From: Penelope pileata
Lineage: Eukaryota; Chordata; Aves; Galliformes; Cracidae
Reading direction: 5' to 3'
Assembly: GCA_013396635.1 (NCBI GenBank)
Contig: WBMW01005537.1
Coordinates: 248,001 to 312,000, forward strand
Length of the DNA: 64,000 nt
This document shows positions 13,901 to 23,920 of this stretch, piece by piece. The stretch's first letter is position 1. Every line of letters begins with the position of its first letter. Made by a program: the position numbers and the translations under genes. Under the pieces are notes generated by a model, which was given only the letters and a program-made list of their open reading frames with translations, did no database searches and had not been told where the DNA came from.

Positions 13901-16900
13901 ATTTTACTCCATGAAGTGCCATTGTGCCTTTCTTTTGCACTGTAAACTGCCCCTGATGTAAGAAAGGATGGGATTGGGTTCGTGTACAGCTCCCTGTCTT
14001 TGGTGAAAACAAAATAATCAAATCTCAGTTGGATGCATAAAGAAGCTGTTAAGAGCTATCAGTTTTACGTTCTATTATTTGAATAGTTTAAAAACGCAAG
14101 AGTTCAGAGTGCTTCGGTGAAAAAGCCAGGAACGTGGAGAGTGGAAACTTTGTGTGGGACTGCCAAAATCCTCTGATTGACCAGGAAAGAAAGCCTGTTC
14201 ACTTATTCACTAACTGTAATGTCATCACTGGTTAGCTACCAACAAGGTTAGAAAAAGTGCCTTCAGAAGTATATTCCAGCAGTGTGTGGAGAAGGACAGA
14301 TTTCTGTGTAGGTGCTCTGATTCAGATTATGGAAACTGTAAGAATTCAGGTTCCTAATTTCGGCACTTCAAGCAGATGCCTGAAGTTGGAAATTGTTAGT
14401 ATCTGCAAATAGAAAAGATGTGGTAATATCTACTTCTAAAAATGTTATTATTCTTTTGTTTTTGCTAACTGAGCTGTAGAACTCAGAGAGGGTTTTACTC
14501 AAGTAACAAGTATGGGGCAAAGCCTGAAGTCCTCAGTCCTTTGTTCTTCATACAAACTCTCCCCAGCCTGAGATGTTATCTACAGGGTAAACTGAGAACC
14601 AGATCTGACTTTGCCTCTGTGCTGCAGGATTTGGCTTTGAAGGGAGTCTGCCATCCTGAGTTCCCATGTGGCCAAATTACCATTGAGGTCAGGACAGAAA
14701 TTGTCATGAATGAAAAAAAGAGAGAGCAGGTGCAATTCTCAGAGTCTGAACCTTAGCTCAGGGTAAGGACTTGTTTTACTTGAGCGTATATCAGAACAGA
14801 GGTGAATTTAAAGTGAGTGTGAGCTAAAAAGCAAAGTTCAGCTGAAGGGACAAGGAGAATTTCATATCTGACTTTAAAATTGACAGTCTTGGAGGATACC
14901 TCGTAGTAAGACTTCAATGAGTCTGCACTGAAATGGCCAGTAAACTGACACATCTTCCTGTCCTGCTTCACTCTGATGCATTCAGGACAAGCTTTATTTT
15001 ATTTTGTATGGAAGTGCTCCATCAAACGGAGCTGAGCTAAGTGCATGGTCTCCCTTTGATGTCAGGGTGTTTTCAAACAGCTTGAGTTCCGAAGGACTAC
15101 ATGCCTTGTTACAGAGCGAAATGCAATGAAAATCAGCAAAACAGGTTCAAATCTATCTCCCACACAAGTAGGTACAGTTCCTCTGAGACCATCTGTTTAT
15201 TTCCACCACTTATCTCAGATTTGAAAATAGCTTGGTCCTCACCCCTAATAACTGGCACAGCTCCGTAGGCTGGAAAGGCCCCTGGAATGTTGTCTGCCTC
15301 GAAGTGAGAAGGCAGCTGGCAACTTGTATGTTTTGTTTATTTCATGTGCTGTAAGACAACATAAAGCTTCTTCTACATAACGTTTGCAGCCAAGGCTAGA
15401 GAAGCCTGCAGCTGGGTAATATTAAAAAGTATTGATGTACTGAAAAGATAGGATTTTGTCATACACATGGTAAGTACTATTGCCAGTCCCATGTCTCAGA
15501 TGCCCAGATGTGTCAGAATTTTAAGATTAAAAAGCCAGTGTTTTTCTGAGTTTTCAGAATGCAAAGAATCTACAAAATGGTTTATTGAAACTCGAATGAA
15601 ATTGCCAGATTGTGGTCTTGAATGCCATATACCATGAGGTTTATCAAGGCACACAAATTGACACCAGTGGAGAAGAAAGAGTAGAGTGGTAGCAGAAATG
15701 CCTCTGTCAGCTAAAGAACTTGGTTCTTTGTTATTTGAATATGGGTTTAGGTCATCTAACCATGACATCTCCTTACTCATCTTACGCTGTTGTAGCAAGC
15801 GTGGGGTAGGGGGCAGCAAAACTCTCTGATATATGTACAAAAATGTAAACAGAACTATCAGGTGACTGATATTTCAATCACATCTCCCAACAGTTTATTG
15901 GGATTTATAGAATAATTACCCAGAGAGAACTCGGAAGGCATTTTATTGGGCGTCTCAAATGTTTTTTCCTCTTTGGTAGCAGTCAGCTATTTCAGTTGGT
16001 CTTTATCAGATTTTTTATCAGATGTTTTTATTTATCAGATTTTTTTTTTTAAGGCTTTTGTTCTGTTCTACTTGGGGTAGATTTGAATATGCTGAGTTTC
16101 GTTCTGTGAATCCTTCAGACACAGATTTCCCATAGTGTTCAGTGAAAACCTCAACATTTATTTCACTTGCCTTAGTGAACACCTTGCAGGTTACACAGGC
16201 GTGAAGCAGCAGGTTTCCCAAGTATCTTACTGGCTTTTTCGCCCACATTAACTATTTGTAGCAGATGTCATTCATTTAGGATTTTATCAGAAGAAAAGTT
16301 TTGCACAGCTCAGTTTAGAAACCACAGAATCACAGAGTCATGGAATCATTTAGGGTGGGAAAGGCCTTTAGGATCATTGGCCCTCTGTGCTGGGATCGCT
16401 CTGCCCTCTGGTGGGTTTCCCCAGCACTGTGACACATTTCTTACCTGGATGAGAAGACTTGCACTGCTTTTGAAACATTTTATGGACCTGATTTTCTATG
16501 GCAGAGCGGCTTTGGCCTCTCGTCTCATTTTGCCTCTGTTTTCCAGGGTGTTAAGCAGTGCATTGTTGGAAGGCATGTTGTGACTGTGTCACGTCAGAAG
16601 GAATTCTGTAGGAATTCTTAGTAGAAAAGCATGATGTCCTCTTATGTGTGTGCAACTGAGACTAGAAGTCAATGGAAGCTGTGCATGGGGAGAGAGAGGT
16701 TTTCATCCCTTGGTAATTACAACTAGAGCCATCCATTTATCAGTTCAGGCTCATGATCTAGATTAAAAGAAAATACAACAAACTATCAGCCTTATTTTGT
16801 TTGAAGTTCTGAGGAATTCTACCTGCTGCCTCTGTATCTCAATGTATTTTTAATTGCCTGTGAAATAGATTGATTTTTCCAGCAATTACAGAAGTAGCAC

Positions 16901-17432
16901 TTAGTTCAGTTTAGACCCAGACACAGACAGAAGAGCAATTAGTGGGTGCTTGACGTACTTAACTTCATTTTCTTTACATTGTCTGTTTATTGTACTCCAA
17001 TCAATGCATTAAAAAAGGAATAAATTAATATGGAGAATCATGTAATGATATGCAAGATAAGCAATCATTCTCTGATTCAGAACTTGGATGGAAGTAGTTG
17101 AACTGAGCTAACAAAAGCATTATTTGAAAGGATTCTAACGTGCCCTTTGTCTTTCTTTTCTTTCTGTTGAAGACATGACAATGGATGAAGTCCGAGAGTT
17201 TGAACGAGCAACTCAGGAAGCTACCAACAAGAAAATTGGCATTTTCCCACCTGAAATATCTATCTCTAACATGTCCATGCCTTCTTCAACCCGCAGTGCT
17301 CCATCTAGTGCTCCATCAACTCCTCTCTCTACAGATGCTCCTGAATTCCTAACAGTTCCCAAAGACCGGCCTCGGAAAAAGTCTGCACCAGAAACCCTCA
17401 CTCTTCCAGATCTAGAGAAAAAAAAACTTTAA
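1904..17432 (+). CDS. PITPNC1: PITPNC1 (3' part): phosphatidylinositol transfer protein, cytoplasmic 1
   Basis: Coding exons are 1904-1999, 9015-9170, 9864-9927 and 17173-17432 (stop TAA 17430-17432), with an alternative exon at 13652-13770. All junctions are GT-AG and in phase. The product is RdgB-beta, a soluble START-like PITP-fold protein that carries phosphatidylinositol and phosphatidic acid between membranes. The window encodes the second half of the lipid-binding domain (from IFDNEAKD through HRQAFAWVDEWY) and the C-terminal tail. Upstream exons lie outside the window. Assuming the usual 122 residues before this part, the long form would be about 313 residues, roughly 19 shorter than my recollection of the 332-residue human form. 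The tail keeps the two serine contexts known in mammals as phosphorylation-dependent 14-3-3 sites (RSAPSS and RKKSAPE). Assignment to PITPNC1 rather than PITPNA/B rests on the near-identical exon proteins, the tail and the NOL11/BPTF neighbours. Confidence 0.96.
2000..9014 (+). other. PITPNC1: PITPNC1 intron, 7.0 kb
   Basis: An AT-rich intron running from donor GTAAGA to acceptor TTTTGCAG. It holds an (ATT)n microsatellite at 7481-7503 and scattered short homopolymers. I find no additional exon with protein similarity, no intact repeat and no RNA gene. Confidence 0.8.
7481..7503. repeat. (ATT)n microsatellite
   Basis: About seven tandem TAT/ATT units lie inside a T-rich stretch of the intron. 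It is a simple repeat with no sign of function and is likely polymorphic. Confidence 0.85.
9015..9170 (+). CDS. PITPNC1: PITPNC1 exon encoding DPKYFKSQKTGRGQLKEGW
   Basis: The exon has 156 bases (52 codons), phase 0 at both ends, acceptor TTGCAG and donor GTCAGT. It encodes DPKYFKSQKTGRGQLKEGWR, then the conserved PIMCSYKLVTVKFEVWGLQT core strand and RVEQFVHK. The VTVKFEVWGLQ region is a hallmark of class II PITPs. Substitutions from human are few and conservative. Confidence 0.96.
9171..9863 (+). other. PITPNC1: PITPNC1 intron, 0.7 kb
   Basis: A short intron between two well-supported exons, with donor GTCAGT and acceptor TTGTTTCACAG. No repeat or RNA gene was recognised; small ORFs on either strand look random. 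Confidence 0.8.
9864..9927 (+). CDS. PITPNC1: PITPNC1 exon encoding VVRDILLIGHRQAFAWVDEWY
   Basis: The exon has 64 bases and ends in phase 1 (the G of an Asp codon) at donor GTAAGT. It encodes VVRDILLIGHRQAFAWVDEW plus Y, the last strongly conserved block of the lipid-transfer fold. It can splice either to the terminal exon at 17173 or to the alternative exon at 13652. Both begin so as to complete the same Asp codon and continue MTMD. Confidence 0.96.
9928..13651 (+). other. PITPNC1: PITPNC1 intron up to the alternative exon
   Basis: A 3.7 kb intron containing a short (TA)n run at 10200-10213 within an AT-rich patch. It also has an imperfect palindrome at 12584-12612 (see findings). Nothing else was recognised. 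It ends in acceptor ACTTTTTACAG. Confidence 0.75.
13652..13770 (+). CDS. PITPNC1: PITPNC1 alternative exon (short-isoform C-terminus)
   Basis: The exon has 119 bases, acceptor TTTTTACAG and donor GTATGT. It begins by completing an Asp codon and reads DMTMDDVREYEKNMHE, then KTNIKVCNQHSS, then TVDEIESHAKAR. This matches the C-terminus of the short mammalian isoform (human ends SHAQTST by my recollection). Because 119 is not a multiple of three, splicing onward to 17173 gives one more codon, ACA (Thr), and then TGA at 17176-17178. The predicted end is SHAKART, with the same residue count as human and a predicted total of 268. The exon is homologous to the start of the terminal exon. This form lacks the 14-3-3-binding tail. 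Confidence 0.88.
13771..17172 (+). other. PITPNC1: PITPNC1 intron, 3.4 kb
   Basis: The intron lies between the alternative exon and the terminal exon. It holds a CR1 3'-end fragment at 16323-16385 and three close copies of TTTATCAGAT at 16002-16040. It ends in an acceptor with a T/C-rich tract (TCTTTCTGTTGAAG). No other coding or RNA feature was recognised. Confidence 0.75.
16323..16385 (-). repeat. CR1 LINE 3'-end fragment
   Basis: CACAGAATCACAGAGTCATG followed by GAATCATTTAGGGTGGGAAA and GGCCTTTAGGATCATTGG is the reverse complement of the conserved CR1 3' end, including the decayed terminal octamer repeats. The insertion is on the minus strand and 5'-truncated. Its downstream boundary is uncertain. 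Confidence 0.75.
17173..17432 (+). CDS. PITPNC1: PITPNC1 terminal coding exon (long-isoform tail)
   Basis: The exon begins in phase 1 and completes the Asp codon. It reads DMTMDEVREFERATQEATNK, then a proline/serine/threonine-rich tail (RSAPSSAPSTPLSTDAPEF, DRPRKKSAPETLTLPDLEK) and stops after KKL at TAA 17430-17432. The Ser/Thr-rich tail is the PEST-like, 14-3-3-binding segment described for mammalian RdgB-beta. The stop lies directly after a 9-A run (17418-17426). A decayed copy of the longer mammalian tail follows in another frame (see findings). Confidence 0.94.
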
Positions 17433-20400
17433 ATTAATCCAGCATGATTCCTCCTGATAAGCCATGTCTACCACAGCAAGAGTAACGTATGGTAGTTTCT
17501 AGAAAGATCATGGTCGTTGGTTGGTTGTTGATGTTTGGATTGTTTTTTTTTTTTTGCTTAAAATAATCTTACTGTTGTGGAAAGATTGTTTCCTCAGACA
17601 TTAAAACCTTCAGAGAAGTGCATGCAAGAGAACATAGTTATATATCTCAAGTAGTGTTCCAAGCCATATGGTACATCTTACTGACATACAATGAATAGTC
17701 TGAGGGGAACCCTACACGAGAACATAAATCTTTCTGTAGCATATCTCTATGTACAAATCCACATCTAGGTCATAGCATTTATATTTAGCAGTAGGTATCT
17801 AGTAAAGCTGCCAAGGACTTCTGAGGCAAATTTGTGCCAACCAGAATGCAGGGTTAACAGGAAAAAAAGCTCCCATTTTCTTCTTTTTTAACTGATTTTA
17901 AAATCCTTCCTATTCTCAGGCTTCTCGTGTGTATTCATAAACCTTTGACCTGCAACTTGTTGTACTTGAACACCAACAGCAATCACTCAGATTCATATCT
18001 TGCTTAATATGACTCAGGATTTGGGGCATAGCTAACAAATATGAAACTTTTCAAACCTAAAATATCACTGTATTGAAGCCCCAATTGTAATTAATTATAC
18101 TGACTTTGAGGCCATTGAAGTATTTCTATCTTGCACAGAATTTGTAAAAGAAACCACCTACTCCTTGTAGATAATGTATTTTAATAGCTCTCCCCTATCC
18201 TTTTGTGATCTCTTAAGTTCATATCGGTGTTTGTCAGTGGTGTTCTATGTACAAGATTGGGGAAAAAAAGAAGAAAAAAGCAGCTACATTGAGCCAGTTG
18301 AGAAGGAAAACCAATGAATTCTGTCTTGTCCTCTCTGGAAGAAGAGTGGTAGTTACCCTGTAAGACCTTGAATGTAAGGAAAGAAAATACAAGATTCTTT
18401 TTTCTTTCCTGCCTCTCATCTTTCTTAAACAGCACAATCTCACCTAACAGAAAGCTGGTTCCAGGCTCTACCACCTCCTCTAGGGAAGGGGTTACTTGAA
18501 AAAGCAAATGAGTCGTGGGTCTGCTCAGTCCCATGTCAGGTGGCATTAAGGAAACAGAAGTGCTCCTCCTGGTCTGCGTGTGAAATCACTCTTTAATCTC
18601 AGGAATTAAAATATAGACAGGATGCTTCCCAGCAAGGAAGTGTAGATCGTGGGGGGAAGAGGAAAACGCTTACTCTTCCTTACGTATCAAAAAGTGAACT
18701 CGGTGAGAAGCTTTCCCTTGGATCCCCATTTGGGGTACTTGGTTCTCTTTCATACACACTGCTATTTAATTGATGTTGTCAGTATCTGTCTTGAATGGTA
18801 GCTGCAGCAGACGTTCAATAAGCTGCTGTTCTGTTCCCAGCGAATTATAGCTGTTACCTGAATCGTATGATCAAAGTGGGTGATGTCTTGTGCCACTGGT
18901 GATGTGGCACAAGGATGGAAAAGAGTCCTCCAGAGCTGAACTATCACTGAATACTGAACAATCAGTTTGGGGATGGCCTTTCCCGTGTACAGAAGTTGGT
19001 GCCCTCTTCTCTGCACGATGCTATGATTTGAGTGGCTTAAATGCACTGAACTTCTCAATGGCTGTAGATCCAATAGAAGTTATGTTGAATGTGTGGTATT
19101 TCTAGAGTAGTTGTCGTGGCAGGAAAGGTGATTCTGCTGTCAACCTGCACTGAAAACAAGTGTATATTTGTTTGATAGTTAAAACCCCGTAGCTAGCAAA
19201 ATCCAGGAGCTGTTTGTAGGTTAGCTATGGTCTGACCATGCCTCCTCCCACTTCCTGTCCATGTTTTGCTTTGTGTTTCCCAGAGGTTGTAATTCTGTGT
19301 AGTTACTGAACTAACAGGTGATAATTTTATGTTTGAAAAAAAGCTGCTGTGATTCTGCAAACAAAACTTTCCTTCCTTAGTAAATTATTTCAGCTTGCAA
19401 AGTGTGCAAATTAATTAATCATGATTATGACTTGTCTAATCTTCTTTTTATTTATTTAGTAGCACAATTGGAAATGTTGGCTGAGAAGGGAAACTTTTGA
19501 AAAATTAACCACTGTTTGTTGTTTTTAATTTCCTGAATTTAACCTATATCGAGATAGTCTAGGTCAGCTCCACCTATTGAGAATATTTTTTAATGAATTT
19601 CTTGTTTGCTCAAGAAAAAATTGCCCAGCTCTAGTCATAATTTCCTTGTGCTTACATGTGACTGTTTCTGTACAGGTTTTGGCACCTGGGTTTGACACTT
19701 TATTAGACCAAAGCAGTCATGTCTTTACTCATATTTAAGTGATCATTTTTGAATCCCATGTGGATCGGTTGATTATCGTATCATGGAGGTTTTGGAGATA
19801 AGGCATGTATGAAAATGATTGACATGCCTGAGTAGGACACAACTTAGTAGCTGCATGACAGATCTTGTAGGAGATGGACACTGATTGTGTCATGGAAAAA
19901 ATGCCACTGCTTGATGCTGTGTCCCCGTGTGCACGTGCTGCTGCCGTAGCCCTTCCACCAAGCAGTGCTGTTCTAGAGGAGCACCACATTTATTGTCCGA
20001 ACAGCCTGAATTCACTGCTGGCCAAAAGAAAATTCGTGGTCATCCAAATTTTGCTCGCTAATGAAGTCAAATAAAAAGATCCGGAGTGTCACATTGCTTT
20101 GGGTAAGACATATCCCAGGTTTTTTATTGTCTGTGTTAGTAACCTCGGCTGTCTTCTGCTTTGTTTTCCCCACCAGCCAGTGATGAACCAGTTTGTCTAT
20201 AAGAATTTTAAATATCATCTCTTTTCCTGGGGGTTGTTTGTTTGTTTAACATTTTATGTAGGATAACGTTTTCTGGCATATTCCCAGCAAACACAAAATC
20301 AAATGAAAAGGAAGGTCAGAATACTTCAGTAACATCTTGAGGCAGAGGGGTTGTTTTCAATACTGATTTTGTCACTGTGTTTTCTGCTGTATTTCCACGC

Positions 20401-21618
20401 TTCTTTATGAGAAGAAAAACAGAGTGTTTTGCAGGTGTTACCACTTCTTTTGCAAAAATAAATGATGTAGTTGGTGAATACATCCTTAGAGTATGGTGGC
20501 ACCTGGCAAAGCTGGCGAGGCACCGTGGCTGCATTCCTGTTCTGTCAGAGTCAGAGGGAAGGATTGTGTGATACAGCTCTGCCAGGACTTCACAAGGAAT
20601 CTTTCAGCAAGGAGAACACATTTCTGAGCAAATAATGTGATCCGTTTGTTTGGGTTTCTATTAAAACCTTCTCCCAGCTTTGCTCGTGTTTTGATTTATT
20701 TCATAGAGAGCAATTAAAATAACTGGCAATTCGCTGCAGTCTTCAGACTGGTAGGCCTCCTCATAACTCAGAAAGGAGGGACCTGTAAAGACCACGAGGA
20801 GCAGCACATTCCTGAAGCACATGCTTAACGGGATTTCTTATGAATGTAATTGTTGATTTCGTAAATGACTGGATAAATCCTGTGGAAAGAAACTGTTTGA
20901 CCTTATTCTTTGGCTTTTTTGATTATTCTGGGAGGTGGTTTTGTGACATCTAGTAGCCAATTTGCATTAATTGCTGCTGTAGAGATTTTTGAAATGGAAA
21001 TACTTGTTCCTTGACTTTTATTTTGTAACAGGACTGCTGCATTTTGTTAAATCTGCTTTGAAGCTTGCTGCACCGTAACTTCAAAACAATGTGTTAGCAT
21101 CTGAAATGCGCCCAGTGTGTGTGCTTTTCCAGAGTTAGTGAGCTCAGTAAGAGAGAATTCCTGATTTTGTCAATAGGAGCTTTTCCGTTTCCATTGTTTG
21201 GACTTGGTTTTATATGTGCAAGTTAAAATTGCTGAATAAGTCTAACAATGTTTTGCTTTAAATGAACAGCATGATCATTGAATTACAATCTCCTGTAGAT
21301 TTATGGCGTCACTTAAAGAAGTTTCATTGTTTTATTTCATTTCTGTGATAATTCCATGTGACTCTGAATGTCCAGTAATTCATTTCTTTTATTTAGAGCT
21401 ATGATGGCTACATTAGGCAATACATTACTACCATCAGAGAAGGACCAAGTTTTGAATTGCTCTGCATGTTAAATAATGCAAGGCTAAGCAGGATAACTTG
21501 ATTGTCATATTTTTCATCCATTTCACTTAGTTTCTGATTTTTCCAAGTTATTTATTATTTTTAATATTGTATTTTTTCCTCGCGTTTTGTTGTAAATAAA
21601 CTACCAACAACTATTCTT
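17433..21618 (+). other. PITPNC1: PITPNC1 3' UTR
   Basis: About 4.2 kb of AT-rich, exon-contiguous sequence lies between the stop codon and the distal poly(A) signal. Weaker AATAAA hexamers at 20070-20075 and 20457-20462 could give shorter mRNAs. Open frames in this stretch (for example on the minus strand at 18181-18546) show no family and are treated as chance. The 3' limit is inferred from the signal at 21595. Confidence 0.75.
21591..21600 (+). terminator. PITPNC1: PITPNC1 distal poly(A) signal with overlapping Pumilio-type site
   Basis: TGTAAATAAA contains AATAAA (21595-21600). A GT/T-rich downstream element follows about 25 bases later (GAGTGGTTATTTTCTTTT), so cleavage is expected near 21615-21625. 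The same bases form TGTAAATA, the Pumilio-binding consensus. Confidence 0.75.
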
Positions 21619-23379
21619 TACAAGAGTGGTTATTTTCTTTTACTCGGTATTCTCTGGCAGGGAACGTGGGCATTTCTACCACCAGCTCTGCAAGTCAGTT
21701 CCTCAAAATCAGATAGCACAAGGAATTGGCATTGTGAGGGAAATTTAAACCGCTTAACTATGTCTACCAGGTTTTGTTGCTGCTCAGATTTTATCAGAGC
21801 AGGTGCCCCTTCGGTCTCACCTTAGCCCATTCATTTGTAAGTGACCACTTGGGTGACAGCTTTTCAGTCTGAGTCGTTTCTCATCCTCTAGGCAGTGTTT
21901 TGCAGCCCAGTGCTGTGATAAACACTGGAAAAGAGAACGCAGGAAACCTTTCAAAAGCCAATAACCCTTCATCGCTTACCTGCAAGTCATTCCATTTTAG
22001 TCAACTGAAACTTCATGTGTAAAGTGGTTCTGGAAGTTTTTAAGTAAAGGCTTACTCAATACATATACAGCTTTTTCCACCCCAGAAAAACGCTGGTTGC
22101 TTATCCAGTATAGAACAGTTTCACAACAGAGCAGGAATGGAAATAAGGACATAATGTGTAGAAAATCTGTAAGGTAGAACTCACAGAATTTGCCCTATAA
22201 GCTATGAGGTTGCCACAGCTGCTCTGTGAGATGCACCACCGCCAACTCACAGCACGCAGCAGAGGGTGCCCCGAGGAGCTCCAGGCCAGGACCTGAGCCT
22301 GCAGCTGCAGTGGATTGCTGCTGGGTACCAGGTCCTGGCTGAGCCACGGGAGTCCCCGAAGCTGTTCAGGGGTTCCCATGGCCAGCTGAAGAACTGCTGA
22401 CACGGGAACGCTCTCGTGACGTCAGGGGATTGTGCACGCTGTGAAGTCCTGCCAGAAGGGAATCAATGAAACCTGGCATGGGAACACGGCTGCCAGGCAC
22501 AGGGTGCGGCAGTGCCTGTGCAGCAGGGTGGGCTGGGAACGTCCCGGTAGGATCCAGCACTTCACGGTTCAGTGACTGCACTGAGGAGACAACGCAGGCA
22601 GCGCTGAGGGGGGACGGCTGAGGGCCTTCGGTGCAGCAGTGCCTGGGAGGGGGAGCACGCTGGGGCTGTGCCTGCAGGCAGCCAAGGCCTGGGCTCTGCC
22701 TTGGCCCCCTAGGTGTGTTTGTGGCCGCTCTCCATGAGATGGGGGCAGCGCTGGGCTCCCTGGCAGAGCTGGGCCTGCAGCACAGTCCCCACAGCTGTGC
22801 TCACTGCACGTGTCCACTGACAGCAGGCAGAGCTGGGGCCTGCTGTGCTGTTCGGGTTCGTTGGGTTTGGTTGGTTGGGTTTGTGTTGGTGGGGCTTCTT
22901 CAGAACTTGCACCCAAGCAAACCACTCTGTGCACGTGTACAGCACAGAGAGGCCACAACCTGGAGCTGAGCTTCCCGCCAGCAGGGTCAGTTCGTACTCT
23001 TGCAGTAGGAGCACTTTTGTTACAAAATTCTCATATAATGAGACAGTTCACTCGGCAGAAGTACATTTAATTAATCAGCAGCACTTCACTGTGCAGATGC
23101 AAAACCACCACAGCCTTTTATTGAGCGCCCAGGTGCCACTCTGTACCAGCAGCACTCTGTGCCCTGGAACCCGCACGCAGCCATGCAGGCTCTGCGGGAG
23201 GGATCGGATGGACAGCGGGTGTGGAACACATCCGAAACAACCCAGGAAACTAAATCCTGAACGTGGTTAATTGCCCATCTTTGTAACGGCACTGTGAAAA
23301 GCGATCAGCTCTTTTTATTTTGCAATACTTAACACACACAACGCGCTGTGTTTCCATGCACCTTGGATGGCGGTGCCCT
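21619..23379. other. PITPNC1-NOL11 intergenic region
   Basis: About 1.8 kb. The first 500 bases are AT-rich and featureless. From about 22200 to 23250 the sequence turns GC-rich, with short direct and inverted repeats such as a perfect 8-bp stem GCCAAGGC/GCCTTGGC (22681-22705) and a G/T-rich patch at 22856-22893. Overlapping ORFs on both strands are compositional and match nothing I recognise. No gene is called. Confidence 0.6.
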
Positions 23380-23920
23380 CCACCAGCTGCGCCCGCCCCG
23401 CCCCGCGGAACTTCCCGAGAGGCCTCGGCCATTTCCGCCGCCGCCCCGCCGGGTGGCGCTGCCGCCTCGCCCAGACAGTGCAGTACGCGTGCGCGGTGTG
23501 ACTCCGCCGCCGCTCTCGCGAGAAGTGGGCGCTCGCTAAGATGGCGGCCCTGTGCGAGGCCTTCACGCTGTGCGGCCTCGGGCCCGCCGGCGGCGTCGGC
23601 CTCGGTAGCGGCCTCCTGGCGCTGGAGCCGGGCCCGGACCCCGACCACGTCCTGCTCACCGACCGCGGCAGGACGGCCACGCTCTTTAAGGTAACGACCC
23701 AGCCCCGACCGCTCGGCCCGGCCCGGCCCGGCCCGTGTGAGGGTACCTGCGCGGCGCTCGGCGCGGAGCTCCGGGGCCGCCGCGGGCGGAACGTGCGTGG
23801 GAGCGGCCTCGGGCGGGGGCCGCTTTGGGCTGTGCCGCCGGGAACGGGCCCTGCCTCGCCCCACTCACCTGCGCTCCCCCGCTGTCCTCCCTGCGCCGCG
23901 GTGGGGGCCTCAGGCGGTTC
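23380..23920 (+). promoter_or_regulatory. NOL11: NOL11 CpG-island promoter
   Basis: A very GC- and CpG-rich block spans the first exon and its upstream flank, with no TATA box. Visible motifs are TCTCGCGAGA (23514-23523), a palindrome typical of TATA-less housekeeping promoters; a near-consensus NRF1 site, ACGCGTGCGCGG (23485-23496); and AAGATGGCGGCC (23538-23549), a YY1-type element overlapping the start codon. The transcription start is not visible but should lie shortly upstream of 23541. Confidence 0.75.
23541..23690 (+). CDS. NOL11: NOL11 exon 1
   Basis: Codes residues 1-50 in phase 0, with donor GTAACG. The start (MAALCEAFTL) and end (LLTDRGRTATLFK) match the family. The middle is a GC-driven Gly/Ala/Pro-rich stretch that has diverged strongly from mammals. 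Confidence 0.93.
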
